Notes: generated by a model not told the origin, from the sequence alone. 64,000 nt of DNA from Prevotella sp. (GCA_017449495.1 JAFTFO010000042.1:1-64000), one strand, 5' to 3'; counted from the stretch's first letter, positions 24,446-33,810 are shown. Translations and numbers: made by a program.

Positions 24446-25663
24446 TTATTTTCTTGACTGCTGACCATTGCTGTTGCCACTACCGCTACGGCTGTTATTG
24501 TTCCTTGGACGCGGCATGAAGGGATTGCCTCCCTGCTGTTCCATCTCGGGGGCAGCACCTCCAGAGATATCAAAGTCGGCAAGTACCTCTGTGCCAGCGG
24601 GTATACCAGAGACAATTTCAGTCATGACACCATTGGAAGTGCCCACCTCCACCTTGTAGGCCTTGAAGACAGGACCTTCCTTCGTCCAGAGCTTATGATC
24701 GCCCTCACAGTCACTGATGCTCTCGCCCTTTTTCAGTAAAGCCTCGTTGGGCTGGAAGCGCAGGGCCTTGGCGGGAACGGCCAGTATATTGTTCTTCTCC
24801 ATCGTATAGATAGTGACGTTAGCTGTCAGTCCAGGCTTCAGCTTCAGGTCGGCATTGGGTGCAGAGATGACCACCTCATAGGTTACCACATTACTCTCCG
24901 TGGTAGCCTCCTGGCGCACCTGAGTCACAGAACCCTCGAACGTATCGTCGGGGAAGGCGTCGACAGTGAAACTCACACGCTGTCCTTCCTTCACACCACC
25001 GATGTCAGCCTCATCGATATCGGCGATCACTCGCATGTCCGTCAGGTCCTGGGCAATCACGAAGAGTTCCGGGGTATTAAACGAAGCAGCCACCGTCTGT
25101 CCTTCCTCTACCGATTTCGAGAGGATGATACCGTCGATAGGCGAGGTGATCGTGGCATAGCCAAGGTTGGTCTGTGCACGCTGCACGCTCTCCCTCGACT
25201 GGGCAACCTGTTCCTTGGCCTGCTGATACTGCAGTCGGGCACTCTCAAACTCATCGGCGCTCACCAGTCCCTTGTCGTAGAGCGTCTTATATCTCTCATA
25301 ATTGCTCTGCTGGTAGTTGAGCGAGCTCTGCGCACTGGCCAGACTGGCCTTCTGGGCATTCAGCTCACTAATCAGGTTGGTACGATCGAGCTCTGCAATC
25401 ACCTGACCTTTCTTTACTACAGAGTTATAGTCCACATAGAGGTGGCTCACGATACCTGACACCTGAGTACCTACTGTCACCTCCGTCACAGGCTCAATAG
25501 TTCCCGTAGCAGTGATGCTGGTCTGGATACTGGTGTTCTCCACCTTAGCGGTCTCAAACGTTACCTTCTCTTCTTTCTTTCCGCCACGCAGGAGAAGCCA
25601 TGCAATTAGAATCACGGCGATAACGCCAATGGCGATCCAACCTTTCTTTCCAATCTTTTTCAT
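24446..25663 (-). CDS. MacA/HlyD-type periplasmic adaptor
   Basis: 405 residues with an N-terminal membrane anchor (GWIAIGVIAVILIAWLLL), a split lipoyl domain (VGTQVSGIVSHLYVDYNSVV and ATITSPIDGIILSKSV), an alpha-helical hairpin (about 105-170) that meets TolC, and beta-barrel and membrane-proximal domains. The C terminus is a Pro/Asn/Ser/Gly-rich tail (about 375-405). It links the inner-membrane ABC transporter to the outer-membrane channel. Confidence 0.93.
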   Translation of the reverse strand: MKKIGKKGWIAIGVIAVILIAWLLLRGGKKEEKVTFETAKVENTSIQTSITATGTIEPVTEVTVGTQVSGIVSHLYVDYNSVVKKGQVIAELDRTNLISELNAQKASLASAQSSLNYQQSNYERYKTLYDKGLVSADEFESARLQYQQAKEQVAQSRESVQRAQTNLGYATITSPIDGIILSKSVEEGQTVAASFNTPELFVIAQDLTDMRVIADIDEADIGGVKEGQRVSFTVDAFPDDTFEGSVTQVRQEATTESNVVTYEVVISAPNADLKLKPGLTANVTIYTMEKNNILAVPAKALRFQPNEALLKKGESISDCEGDHKLWTKEGPVFKAYKVEVGTSNGVMTEIVSGIPAGTEVLADFDISGGAAPEMEQQGGNPFMPRPRNNNSRSGSGNSNGQQSRK

Positions 25664-25694
25664 ATCCTTATCTTTTTACTTTTTACATTCACTT
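25664..25694. repeat. GTAAAAA spacer repeat
   Basis: On the minus strand the 31-bp gap between tolC and macA reads AAGTGAATGTAAAAAGTAAA followed by AAGATAAGGAT before the ATG; the repeat phase begins at the tolC stop TAA. A-rich leader, no Shine-Dalgarno. Confidence 0.55.
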
Positions 25695-27032
25695 TTACCT
25701 AATCTCACCTCCCCGATAGAAGTTCAGCATCTGCTGATTGTAGAGTGTCTGATACTTAGACTGCAACTGGTTCTGCTGAGCCGAGAGCAGATTGTCCTTG
25801 CCCGTCATCAGTTCCACGATATTCTTCAGACCGAGACGGAACTGCTCTGAGAGCAGGTCATAGCTCTGCTGGGCACTCTCCACACTGCTGGTGGCAGCCT
25901 TGTACTTCTCCTGATTGGTCACAGCATTCAGCCAGTACTGCTGGATGTCGGTATAGAGTGTCTTCTGCTGATCCTGCAAGTCGAGTTGTGCCTGCAACTG
26001 TTGGATCTTAGCCTTGTTGACGGCGGTCTTCGTAGAGCGCCCGTCGTAGACAGGTACACTAACGCCTACACCGAGCTGGGTGTTCACATTGCTCTTAAAC
26101 TGTGAGCCCCATCCACTACCACTCAGCGAGTTTGTGGAAGTGGTGACGCCACCCGTCAGACTAACATTCGGCATCCATCCTGCCTTGGCAATGCTCAGGC
26201 TTACCTCACTGCCCTTGACGGCTAACTGTGAGCGTTCTATCTCCGGACGACTCACCAGCGCCTCCTCATAGACGGTCTGCAAGGCGGGAATCTCTGAGAG
26301 GATACGCTCATCACCTATCTCCGGCACGGCGACATCAAACTCCGTCTCGTCAGTAATCTCCAACAGTTGCTTCAGCTGTAACTTATAGTTCTGCAACTGG
26401 CTCCGCGTCTCCACGATACCATACTCATCATTGGCACGCTGGGCAGTCAACTGTGCAAGGTCAGCTTTCGACATCTTGCCGACATTGACCATCTCCTGAC
26501 CACGTTCCTCATTCTTCTTACTGGTCTCGAGCATCTGTTCATTCACCTTCACATTCTCGTCGAGATAGAGTATCTGCGTGAATATCTGTGCTATACGCTC
26601 CTGAATGCTATTTGCCGTTTCACGGGCAGAGAGTTCTGCCTCCTGCTCCGCCAACCGGTCGAGCTTGATCGTATTGGTATTACGGCCACCATTCCAGACA
26701 GTCCACTGCCCGTTCAGCGAATAGGAGCCGTTGTAGGATGTCTTGTCTACCTTAGTGTTCACCGTACCGTTTGTGACATACGACATGCCCGTGTCCTTCC
26801 ACGGCTGGTAACCCAGGCTCTGGTTTGTGGAGGCATTGACCGTAGGCAGCAGGGCAGCCTTCGCACCTTTCAGATCCTCTGTCGCGCTCTGCTTCTGCAA
26901 CTGCGACTTCTTCAGCGTGATATTGTTTTCAAGAGCATAGTCGATGCAGTCTTGAAGGGTCCACTTCTTCTGGGCTGACGCCTGGACTGTCCCCAGCAGT
27001 ACGACACCTATTAATAATAATACTTTCCTCAT
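25695..27032 (-). CDS. TolC-family outer-membrane efflux protein
   Basis: 445 residues with a signal peptide (MRKVLLLIGVVLLGTVQASAQ) and two structural repeats of the OEP family; typical motifs are WTLQDCIDYALENNITLK and NQSLGYQPW. The start at 27032 is chosen for its signal peptide; an upstream ATG would add 19 residues that overlap the promoter. First gene of the tolC-macA-ATPase-permease-kinase-regulator operon. Confidence 0.93.
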   Translation of the reverse strand: MRKVLLLIGVVLLGTVQASAQKKWTLQDCIDYALENNITLKKSQLQKQSATEDLKGAKAALLPTVNASTNQSLGYQPWKDTGMSYVTNGTVNTKVDKTSYNGSYSLNGQWTVWNGGRNTNTIKLDRLAEQEAELSARETANSIQERIAQIFTQILYLDENVKVNEQMLETSKKNEERGQEMVNVGKMSKADLAQLTAQRANDEYGIVETRSQLQNYKLQLKQLLEITDETEFDVAVPEIGDERILSEIPALQTVYEEALVSRPEIERSQLAVKGSEVSLSIAKAGWMPNVSLTGGVTTSTNSLSGSGWGSQFKSNVNTQLGVGVSVPVYDGRSTKTAVNKAKIQQLQAQLDLQDQQKTLYTDIQQYWLNAVTNQEKYKAATSSVESAQQSYDLLSEQFRLGLKNIVELMTGKDNLLSAQQNQLQSKYQTLYNQQMLNFYRGGEIR

Positions 27033-27058
27033 AATCTGTTTATTTCTTAAATCGTCGG

Positions 27059-27090
27059 CAAAGGTACGGAGTTTATCGTAAACTTCCAAA
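27059..27090 (-). promoter_or_regulatory. Promoter of the efflux operon
   Basis: TTTG (complement of 27087-27090), exactly 20 bp, TACCTTTG (complement of 27059-27066). Full consensus, 26 bp upstream of the tolC start. Confidence 0.75.
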
Positions 27091-27178
27091 AGAAATAGAT
27101 AAGATTTAACAGTTAATAGTATTCTCTTGCCAATTCTTCGATAAAATTAAGAAGAATATCACCTAACACAAAACTATT

Positions 27179-27210
27179 CCGTCCCTTGCCTATGAAACGG
27201 CAAAGGACGG
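27179..27210 (-). terminator. Possible terminator of the aquaporin gene
   Basis: Stem of about 12 bp, CCGTCCCTTGCC (27179-27190) with GGCAAAGGACGG (27199-27210), one mismatch or wobble, 31 bp after the aquaporin stop. The T-run is weak (AATAGTTTTG). Confidence 0.5.
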
Positions 27211-27241
27211 AAAACCATAGACGTTGAAAGGAATCCGAATC

Positions 27242-27919
27242 TTACTCCTTACCCGGCTCAATGAGCTTCCAGATACCAGCTGCGCAGGCACCACCTACGA
27301 ACGGGCCAATGATGAAAATCCAGAGATTCTCAAGGGCAGTACCACCCTGGAAGATGGCAGGAGCAATAGAACGGGCAGGGTTCACGGAAGTACCTGTGTA
27401 ACGGATACAAACGAGATGTACCAGGATCAGTGAGAGGCCGATGGCCAGACCTGCGAAGTTGTTGGTTGCGCCGTTGGTCTTTGAAGTAGCACCCAGCACA
27501 ACAAGTACAAACACACAGGTGAAGATGATCTCAGCCAGCAGGCCACCGAGCATAGACACGTTTGCCTGTAAGTCGTTGGCGCCAGTACCCTCCAGGCCAG
27601 GCACATTCTCCGTAAGCACGAAGAGCAGCAAGCTACCGATGAAAGCTCCGATCACCTGGAACAACATGTACATACCACAATCCTTGGCATTCATGCGTCC
27701 ACTCAGGAACACGCCGAGTGTAATGGCCGGATTAATGTGGCAACCGCTGATACCGCCAATGGTATAAGCCATGGCTACGACGGCAAGGCCAAAGGCGAAG
27801 GCTGTTCCGACGACAGCAGTAATGTTATTGACAGGATCACAAACCAGACTGACAGCTACACCGCAGCCCATTAATACGAGCACCATCGTGCCCACCATCT
27901 CTGCTAAATACTTTTTCAT
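27242..27919 (-). CDS. aqpZ: Aquaporin (MIP family, AqpZ-like)
   Basis: 225 residues with six membrane helices and both pore half-helices intact: GCHINPAIT and GTSVNPARS. The narrow-filter residues fit a water channel (AqpZ-like) more than a glycerol facilitator, which would have a longer loop and GLYAR-type signature. Single gene with a perfect promoter and a weak terminator. Confidence 0.92.
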   Translation of the reverse strand: MKKYLAEMVGTMVLVLMGCGVAVSLVCDPVNNITAVVGTAFAFGLAVVAMAYTIGGISGCHINPAITLGVFLSGRMNAKDCGMYMLFQVIGAFIGSLLLFVLTENVPGLEGTGANDLQANVSMLGGLLAEIIFTCVFVLVVLGATSKTNGATNNFAGLAIGLSLILVHLVCIRYTGTSVNPARSIAPAIFQGGTALENLWIFIIGPFVGGACAAGIWKLIEPGKE

Positions 27920-27975
27920 ACACTTTAGTTGTTTAATGATTAATAATATAAAATGGTTATTTCGTTATTTGGGGG

Positions 27976-28007
27976 CAAAGGTACAAAGAAGAAAGGAGAA
28001 AACCAAA
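27976..28007 (-). promoter_or_regulatory. Aquaporin promoter
   Basis: TTTG (complement of 28004-28007), 20 bp, TACCTTTG (complement of 27976-27983). Confidence 0.7.
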
Positions 28008-28048
28008 AGTTTTCAGAATTTTCTTTTCCTTTTGTGCCTATCCTTTTA

Positions 28049-29122
28049 TCATTGTCCACCCAGACGTGAGAAATAGTCGGCGATATCATCCCACGTCTTG
28101 AAAGTGTCGCTGCCAAAGCGGATGAGCGTTGCCATACCCTCTGTCTCTGAAGCATCGATCAGGTAATCGCCATAGAGCAGTTGTTTCTGGTTGGTAAAAA
28201 CGGTATGGGCATAGGCTGGTACATTGATATATTCATACAGCCAGCTGTTGATGTCCGCATAGTAGGAAGGCACTGCAGGTGCTTCGGCAACGAAGTAGAG
28301 CTGATAGGTCTCCAACAAGGTACGGACGGTCTTCTGCGAAGAACTCTGGGGTTTGGCTTTGCCGAGCTCCGTCGCGACTAAGCCATTCCCAAGCGCACTC
28401 AGATGGCTCTCGCTGCCCCGTCCTTTCTGCCACTTGTCAATCAGCGTATTCACATCGATATAGACGATGGGACGCTCCCTACCCTCCTGGCGGTCGTCGA
28501 TCCAACGGATGACAGGCACGACGGCATGCATGAAAGACTGGTCGTTCATGCGATGCTCTCCATGAAAGCGGATAGCGGTGGGATAATGCTCCCGGAAGAG
28601 GTCATAGGTATTCACCGTCGTGTCCTCATCGCCGAAGAGTCCCCAGACACGACGCTGTTCCTCTGGAGTCACCGTCGAGAAGCACTGCTCCGTCATCTCC
28701 TTATATTCCTTCACAAGTGCCTTCGTCACGATGAAGTCCTGCACACCATCCTGCCTTGGATTAGAGAAGTGCTGGGCACCTATCATCCCATGCTCCTTCA
28801 TCGTGTCACCCATCTGCAAGGCCGGGTTCACGAGGATACGGTCATAGCCACTGAGAATCTCTGCATACATACCACCCATCGATGTTCCGATGATGAGGTC
28901 CGGCTGTTCCTGCTGGCACACCTGGCGCAGCAGGGTCATGGCCTCCCCTGGTATGACAGGAAGGTCGGGGGCTATCACCACGGCACTGGGGAACACCTCA
29001 CGGATACGGGTGACGGTACCAGACTGTCCCGACGAGCCGAACCCATGGACATAGAGTATCTTCTTCCCCTTCATCAGCTCAGGGAACTGTTTGATATAGC
29101 GATTCTGACCAGTCTGTTCCAT
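28049..29122 (-). CDS. YqiA-type alpha/beta hydrolase fused to a HAD-like domain
   Basis: 357 residues. The N-terminal part (about 15-200) is a small esterase-like alpha/beta hydrolase: KILYVHGFGSSGQSGTV, nucleophile elbow IIGTSMGGMYAE, acid in LFGDEDTTVNT and His in HRMNDQSF. The C-terminal part (about 215-357) begins IVYIDVNTLIDKW and contains VFTNQKQLLYGDYLIDA, which resembles the 5'(3')-nucleotidase-like HAD group, but the usual DxD nucleophile reads DVN. It is 5 bp downstream of the receiver/ATP-grasp gene, so the two are co-expressed. Substrates unknown. Confidence 0.75.
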   Translation of the reverse strand: MEQTGQNRYIKQFPELMKGKKILYVHGFGSSGQSGTVTRIREVFPSAVVIAPDLPVIPGEAMTLLRQVCQQEQPDLIIGTSMGGMYAEILSGYDRILVNPALQMGDTMKEHGMIGAQHFSNPRQDGVQDFIVTKALVKEYKEMTEQCFSTVTPEEQRRVWGLFGDEDTTVNTYDLFREHYPTAIRFHGEHRMNDQSFMHAVVPVIRWIDDRQEGRERPIVYIDVNTLIDKWQKGRGSESHLSALGNGLVATELGKAKPQSSSQKTVRTLLETYQLYFVAEAPAVPSYYADINSWLYEYINVPAYAHTVFTNQKQLLYGDYLIDASETEGMATLIRFGSDTFKTWDDIADYFSRLGGQ

Positions 29123-29127
29123 AGTGT

Positions 29128-32100
29128 CTATTCTGTAGGTAAGAGGATGACGCCCTGTTGCTTCTTGCCATCCATCATGATCTTCAGCGGACGGTCGAAC
29201 CGCACATGGCGCACATACTCCGTCTCTTCGACAGCAGGCATCGCGTCGAGGAGTTCCTTCTGGAAGATGCCATTGTCCACATCAGCATTAATGGTGAAAT
29301 AGCCCACGCCGAAGGAAGTGAGGTTCTGGAAGAAGTGGGTGCCTTGAGAAGGATCCACATGGTAATTCTTCAAGGCCGTCTCCACGATCACCCGGGCAGC
29401 AGAGATATGAGGCCACTTCACAGGGATGCCCAGCCAAGGGTCGGAAGAGCCCCAGCGGCCCGGGCCTATCAGCACATAGGAACTACCCCCCTGCCCCGCA
29501 GAAAGAGGTGTGAGATAGTCGCCATTGAGGAAGCGCTGGTTGATGCGCTCGATATGATAGGCGATAGTTGGGTTGTTGGCTGCGGTGAATTCGTCGTCGG
29601 TCTTGACATAGACCACATCCAGCACATCCTCCGAGATGCCATGACCGAGGGAGTTGTAGGACCGTAACAGACAGGCGTCATCGGCAATCTGCTGGAGGTC
29701 TTCGTCCAACACTTGCTTGGAGTCGACGATGGGACGTATCTGAAGTAGGTACAGCTCTCCCCTAACCTCCCCCGAATCATCGGTACCTAAGTTACAGGCG
29801 AACTCAATCTCTATGGGGCGGCGCATCTCTTCGGAGCCATACTTCTGCGCCATCTGTAAGAGCTCGGGTAAGGGGAACACCCCTTGCTGGAGGACTCCAC
29901 AGAAGGTGATGACCTTACGACCGCCATCATAGATACCGTCGCGGATCACCTGGTCTATAGGGTCGAAGGTCGAGGCAATGTAGTTCAGGGAGCCATCGGC
30001 ATCGGCCTGCTTCACACGAAGTTTCTTGATATTGAAGCCATCGTCTACCTGGAAGTCATCTCCCACATGACTCATATCCAAGGCATAGAACCGTGTCTGG
30101 GTGTCACGCAAGGCCGTCTCCATCTCAGAAGTCTGGAGCACCTGCGTGGGATGATAGGGTGACACGCGGAGCGTCTGGCCGCCGTCGACGATATACTTTC
30201 CCAGTCCGAGGGCCAGCGAGGCTATTCCCTCCTCGGCCGTCTCCTCGCCAATAGGATAATAGTTCAGTGAGCGCAGCACGCCGGAGAAGTTCGGATAGTA
30301 CAGGTCACCATACCGTTTACCCACCACCTCCTGCAGGATGACCGCCATCTTCTCCTGGTCGATCACGTTCTGCGTAGCCAGCATATAGGCCTTCGAGTCC
30401 TTATAGTACACCGAGGCATAGACACCCTTGATGGCACAGGCCAGCATCCGGAGCATCTCGTACTTATCGTCGAGATAAGGAATCATATAGGTAGAGTAGA
30501 TACCAGCAAAGGGCTGATAGTGGGAGTCTTCGAGCAATGAAGAGGAGCGCACGGCTATCGGCGACTTCACGGCATCGAAGAACGTGAAGAAGTCGGCTAT
30601 CAGCGAGTCAGGCAGCTGGGCTTTCATGAAGTGGTGCAGTATCTCCTCATCAGGGGCATCGCTGAGGGCGATGGGATAGAGGTTGTTCTTCTCCATGAAC
30701 TCATCGAAGAAGTCTGTGCAGAGCACTACCGTCTTTGGTATCGACACCTGCGCATTCTCATACTGGTTCAGTTCCGGATGACGCTTGATGATATTATCGA
30801 GGAACGCCAGGCCACGGCCCTTACCGCCCAACGAGCCCTCGCCGATACGGGCGAAGTGGCTATAGGCATCGAACTTCAGACGGTCGAACACTGCCACCAC
30901 ACCGATGTTCTTCATCCGTCGGTACTGTACGATGGCATCGAAGATAATCTGCCGATGGGCATCGACATCCTGTAGCTTATGCCACGTGACATGCTTCAGA
31001 AACGCCGACACGGGGAAGATAGCCCGTGCCGTCAGCCAGCGGCTCATGTGGTTGCGGGAGATATGATACTTCAGCGACTCCGTCGGAATCTTGAAGATAT
31101 TGTCCTGTAAGTCCTTCAGCGAAGTGATGCGAGCGATCTCCTGCTTCGTCTCTGGGTCACGGAACACAAAGTCGCCAAAGCCCATGTGCTCTTCCATCAG
31201 CCGGAGCAGGTCGAGGTTCATCGTCGTTGAGTTCTTGTCGATGAAGTGGAAGCCTTTGGCGGCTGCCTTCTCACGGTTGACCGTTTCTTTCGAATCGAGT
31301 ATCAGTGGCACGTACTCATCGCGGCGACGTATCTCCTGTAACAGCTTCAGTCCTGCCTCCGGATCACCTTCCTCCACATGTGAGAGACGGCCATACACCA
31401 TCTTCATCGGGAAGCGGGTGTCGCTGATCACACCTAAGGTATTGTCATGGTACTTCTCGTAGATCTGCATTGCCTCCTCGTAGTTCGTGGCGAGCACCAC
31501 CTTCGGTCGTCCTCTCTTCCGCTGGGCAGCGGCATGAGGGTTCAGGGCTTCCGTAGAAAAGCGCTTCGACTGGGCGAGGATGTAGTTATAGAGGTTCGGA
31601 AGAACGGAAGAGTAGAAGCGGATATTATCCTCGACGAGCAGGATCATCTGCACACCTGCCTCATGGATATCGTGCTCGATGTTCATCTTGTCCTCCAGCA
31701 ACTTGATGATCGACATGATGAGGTTCGTATTGCCCAGCCAGCAGAACACATAGTCGAACACCGACATGTCCTCGTTCTCGATGCGCTTGGTGATACCATG
31801 ACTGAAGGGTGTCAGCACCACACAGGGGATGTTGGGATGGGCTGCCTTGACCTCACGAGCCACGGCAAAGGCGTCGTTGTCGGCATTACCGGGCATACAG
31901 ATCACGAGGTCGACGTCTGTGGTCTTCAGCACCTCATTGGCCTCCTCGGTGGTCGACACCTGTGTGAACGTCGGCGGGTAACGCATGCCCAGCTCCATAT
32001 ACTCGTCGAAGATCTTCTCGTCGATACGGCCGTCATCTTCGAGCATAAAGGCATCGTAGGGATTGGCCACGATCAGCACATTGAAGATGCGCCGTGTCAT

Positions 32101-32172
32101 CAGATTGACGAACGACACATCCTTCAGATAGAACTTATTCCATTCCTGTGGTATTTTCTTCGCTTCTTCCAT
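29128..32172 (-). CDS. Receiver-like domains plus PEP-synthase-type ATP-grasp protein
   Basis: 1014 residues from MEEAKKIPQEW; the longer start lies in the promoter. The N-terminal half has two receiver-like alpha/beta domains (about 30-165 and 170-345; MILLVEDNIRFYSSV resembles a real receiver start). The C-terminal half (about 440-900) is a PPDK/PEP-synthase N-terminal nucleotide-binding domain: GSLGGKGRGLAFL, AVRSSSLLEDSHYQPFAGIYST, AVILQEVVGKRYGDLYYP. No swivelling-His motif and no PEP-binding barrel follow, so it is not a complete PEP synthase or PPDK. It may phosphorylate another protein or molecule. Conserved in Bacteroidales but of unknown role as far as I know. Confidence 0.8.
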   Translation of the reverse strand: MEEAKKIPQEWNKFYLKDVSFVNLMTRRIFNVLIVANPYDAFMLEDDGRIDEKIFDEYMELGMRYPPTFTQVSTTEEANEVLKTTDVDLVICMPGNADNDAFAVAREVKAAHPNIPCVVLTPFSHGITKRIENEDMSVFDYVFCWLGNTNLIMSIIKLLEDKMNIEHDIHEAGVQMILLVEDNIRFYSSVLPNLYNYILAQSKRFSTEALNPHAAAQRKRGRPKVVLATNYEEAMQIYEKYHDNTLGVISDTRFPMKMVYGRLSHVEEGDPEAGLKLLQEIRRRDEYVPLILDSKETVNREKAAAKGFHFIDKNSTTMNLDLLRLMEEHMGFGDFVFRDPETKQEIARITSLKDLQDNIFKIPTESLKYHISRNHMSRWLTARAIFPVSAFLKHVTWHKLQDVDAHRQIIFDAIVQYRRMKNIGVVAVFDRLKFDAYSHFARIGEGSLGGKGRGLAFLDNIIKRHPELNQYENAQVSIPKTVVLCTDFFDEFMEKNNLYPIALSDAPDEEILHHFMKAQLPDSLIADFFTFFDAVKSPIAVRSSSLLEDSHYQPFAGIYSTYMIPYLDDKYEMLRMLACAIKGVYASVYYKDSKAYMLATQNVIDQEKMAVILQEVVGKRYGDLYYPNFSGVLRSLNYYPIGEETAEEGIASLALGLGKYIVDGGQTLRVSPYHPTQVLQTSEMETALRDTQTRFYALDMSHVGDDFQVDDGFNIKKLRVKQADADGSLNYIASTFDPIDQVIRDGIYDGGRKVITFCGVLQQGVFPLPELLQMAQKYGSEEMRRPIEIEFACNLGTDDSGEVRGELYLLQIRPIVDSKQVLDEDLQQIADDACLLRSYNSLGHGISEDVLDVVYVKTDDEFTAANNPTIAYHIERINQRFLNGDYLTPLSAGQGGSSYVLIGPGRWGSSDPWLGIPVKWPHISAARVIVETALKNYHVDPSQGTHFFQNLTSFGVGYFTINADVDNGIFQKELLDAMPAVEETEYVRHVRFDRPLKIMMDGKKQQGVILLPTE

Positions 32173-32181
32173 AATTGGGTA

Positions 32182-32189
32182 CAAAGGTA
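32182..32189 (-). promoter_or_regulatory. -7 box of the receiver/ATP-grasp gene
   Basis: TACCTTTG on the minus strand, 9 bp upstream of the ATG, giving a very short leader. It begins immediately after the T-run of the glnA terminator; no clear -33 box. Confidence 0.55.
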
Positions 32190-32190
32190 C

Positions 32191-32231
32191 AAAAAATCCC
32201 TGAAACTCCATCAGTCGTTCAGGGATTTTTT
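32191..32231 (-). terminator. glnA terminator
   Basis: Strong hairpin AATCCCTGAA/TTCAGGGATT with 13-nt loop, flanked by A and T runs (32191-32204 with 32218-32231). It ends in TTTTTT on the minus strand, 4 bp after the glnA stop. Confidence 0.88.
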
Positions 32232-32234
32232 TGC

Positions 32235-33740
32235 TTAGCCACAGTGGAAGTACTTCGTGACGAGCTTCTGTATCTCATCAGGATAACCCTCCACGTCTCT
32301 CCGCAGCGTCTTGTCGTCGAAGGCCCGCAGCTGGGCGATGATGCCGTCGATCATCGCCGGTGAGAACACGTTGTGCTCCTCAAACACCTTGCGCTGACGC
32401 TCCAAGCAGTCGGCAGAGGCCACGCAGGAGTCGGGCAGCTGTGCCAGCGTCGCCAGGCGGTCGGCATGCTCGGCAGCATGGATATTCACATTGACATAGG
32501 TCTTCTCTGCCAGTTCGAGGGCCTGGTCCATCTCGAAGCCATGACGACAGGCGACGCAGAGACCGGCCAGCAACTGGTAGAGGTCGGCACTGCCGTCGGG
32601 TGAGCGCATCTCCACGGTCTGCTTGATGCTTGTGTCGTACTTCGTCTCAACCTCCAACGGATTTGCCTTGTGACTCATATCCACATCGGCAGCCCAGCCT
32701 AAGGGCACACGTACCAAGACGGAACGGTTACGGTCGCCCCAGCACACGTTCGTAGGTGCCTCCTGATGGGGCACGAGGCGGAAGTAGCTCATGGGATTCT
32801 TATTACCGAAGGCGGTGATCGACGGAGCGAGGTCCATCATGCCTGCGATCATCTTACGGGCGCTCTCCGAGAGCACGCCGCCGGCCAGCATCTGGTTCTT
32901 GCCGTCCTTCACCATCCGCATGTGGATGTGCAGTCCGGAGCCAGCCTTGCCCGTGGTGATCTTCGGAGCGAAGGTCACATCGTAGCCCATCTCGTAGCCG
33001 AGGTTACGGATGATCCACTTGGCAAGCATCAACTGGTCGGCGGCCTGCTCAACAGGCACGGGCAGGAACTCGATCTCGTTCTGCTCGTAGTTCAGGTCGT
33101 TCAGCGAGAAGTTACCCACCTCGCTATGGCCGTACTTGATCTGTCCGCCGGCCTGTGCAATGTACTTCATGCACTGGGTACGGAACTCATTGGCCTTGGC
33201 GTAAGGAGCCGACTCGTGATAACCACGCTGATCCTGGGCAGGGAACACGCCCTCGTCGTCGCTGATCACATAATACTCCAACTCACCCATCGCCTGGAAC
33301 TCCATGCCCGTCACCTCACGGAAAGCCTCTGCAGCCTTATGGAGGGTGTGCTCTGGCGACGACTCCAAGGGGTTGCCGTCCTTATCGAAATAGGAACAGA
33401 GCATCGACACGGTGGGGATCTCTGCGAAGGGGTCTACGAAAGCCGTACGGAAACGAGGCAGCACATAGAGGTCGCTCGACCCTGCCTGAATGAACGAGAA
33501 GAGGCTGCTACCGTCGACACGCTCACCACAGGTGAGGATGGTCTCCAGATAGTCGAGGTCGTTGATAACGAAGTTCAGCGTCTTCAGCTTGCCGTCGCCA
33601 CCGGGATACATGAAGTTCACCATGCGGATCTCGTTGTCCACAATGTACTGGATGATGTCAGCCTTGGTAAACTCAGCCGACGGTTTCTGCAATGCCACTA
33701 CGATCGGATTGGCATTCAAGGTAAGGTGTTTGTTGTCCAT
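32235..33740 (-). CDS. glnA: Glutamine synthetase
   Basis: ATP-dependent amidation of glutamate; main ammonium assimilation route with gdhA at 40680. 501 residues: beta-grasp N-terminal domain (to about 125), catalytic domain with metal and substrate motifs ELEYYVI, NYEQNEIEF, KAGSGLHIHMRM and MEMR-like VEMRSPDGSADLY. It is a single-subunit type I-like enzyme; no NVxxDK-type adenylylation site is evident. Start at 33740 or the adjoining Met at 33743. Its own promoter and terminator make it monocistronic. Confidence 0.93.
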   Translation of the reverse strand: MDNKHLTLNANPIVVALQKPSAEFTKADIIQYIVDNEIRMVNFMYPGGDGKLKTLNFVINDLDYLETILTCGERVDGSSLFSFIQAGSSDLYVLPRFRTAFVDPFAEIPTVSMLCSYFDKDGNPLESSPEHTLHKAAEAFREVTGMEFQAMGELEYYVISDDEGVFPAQDQRGYHESAPYAKANEFRTQCMKYIAQAGGQIKYGHSEVGNFSLNDLNYEQNEIEFLPVPVEQAADQLMLAKWIIRNLGYEMGYDVTFAPKITTGKAGSGLHIHMRMVKDGKNQMLAGGVLSESARKMIAGMMDLAPSITAFGNKNPMSYFRLVPHQEAPTNVCWGDRNRSVLVRVPLGWAADVDMSHKANPLEVETKYDTSIKQTVEMRSPDGSADLYQLLAGLCVACRHGFEMDQALELAEKTYVNVNIHAAEHADRLATLAQLPDSCVASADCLERQRKVFEEHNVFSPAMIDGIIAQLRAFDDKTLRRDVEGYPDEIQKLVTKYFHCG

Positions 33741-33780
33741 CATTTGTCTTGTTGTTTTGAAGTTTGCGTAATAATGAGTG

Positions 33781-33810
33781 CAAAGGTACAACAAAAAACT
33801 CAAAAACAAG
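33781..33810 (-). promoter_or_regulatory. glnA promoter
   Basis: TACCTTTG (complement of 33781-33788) with CTTG 18 bp upstream (complement of 33807-33810). The -33 match is imperfect. Confidence 0.55.
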
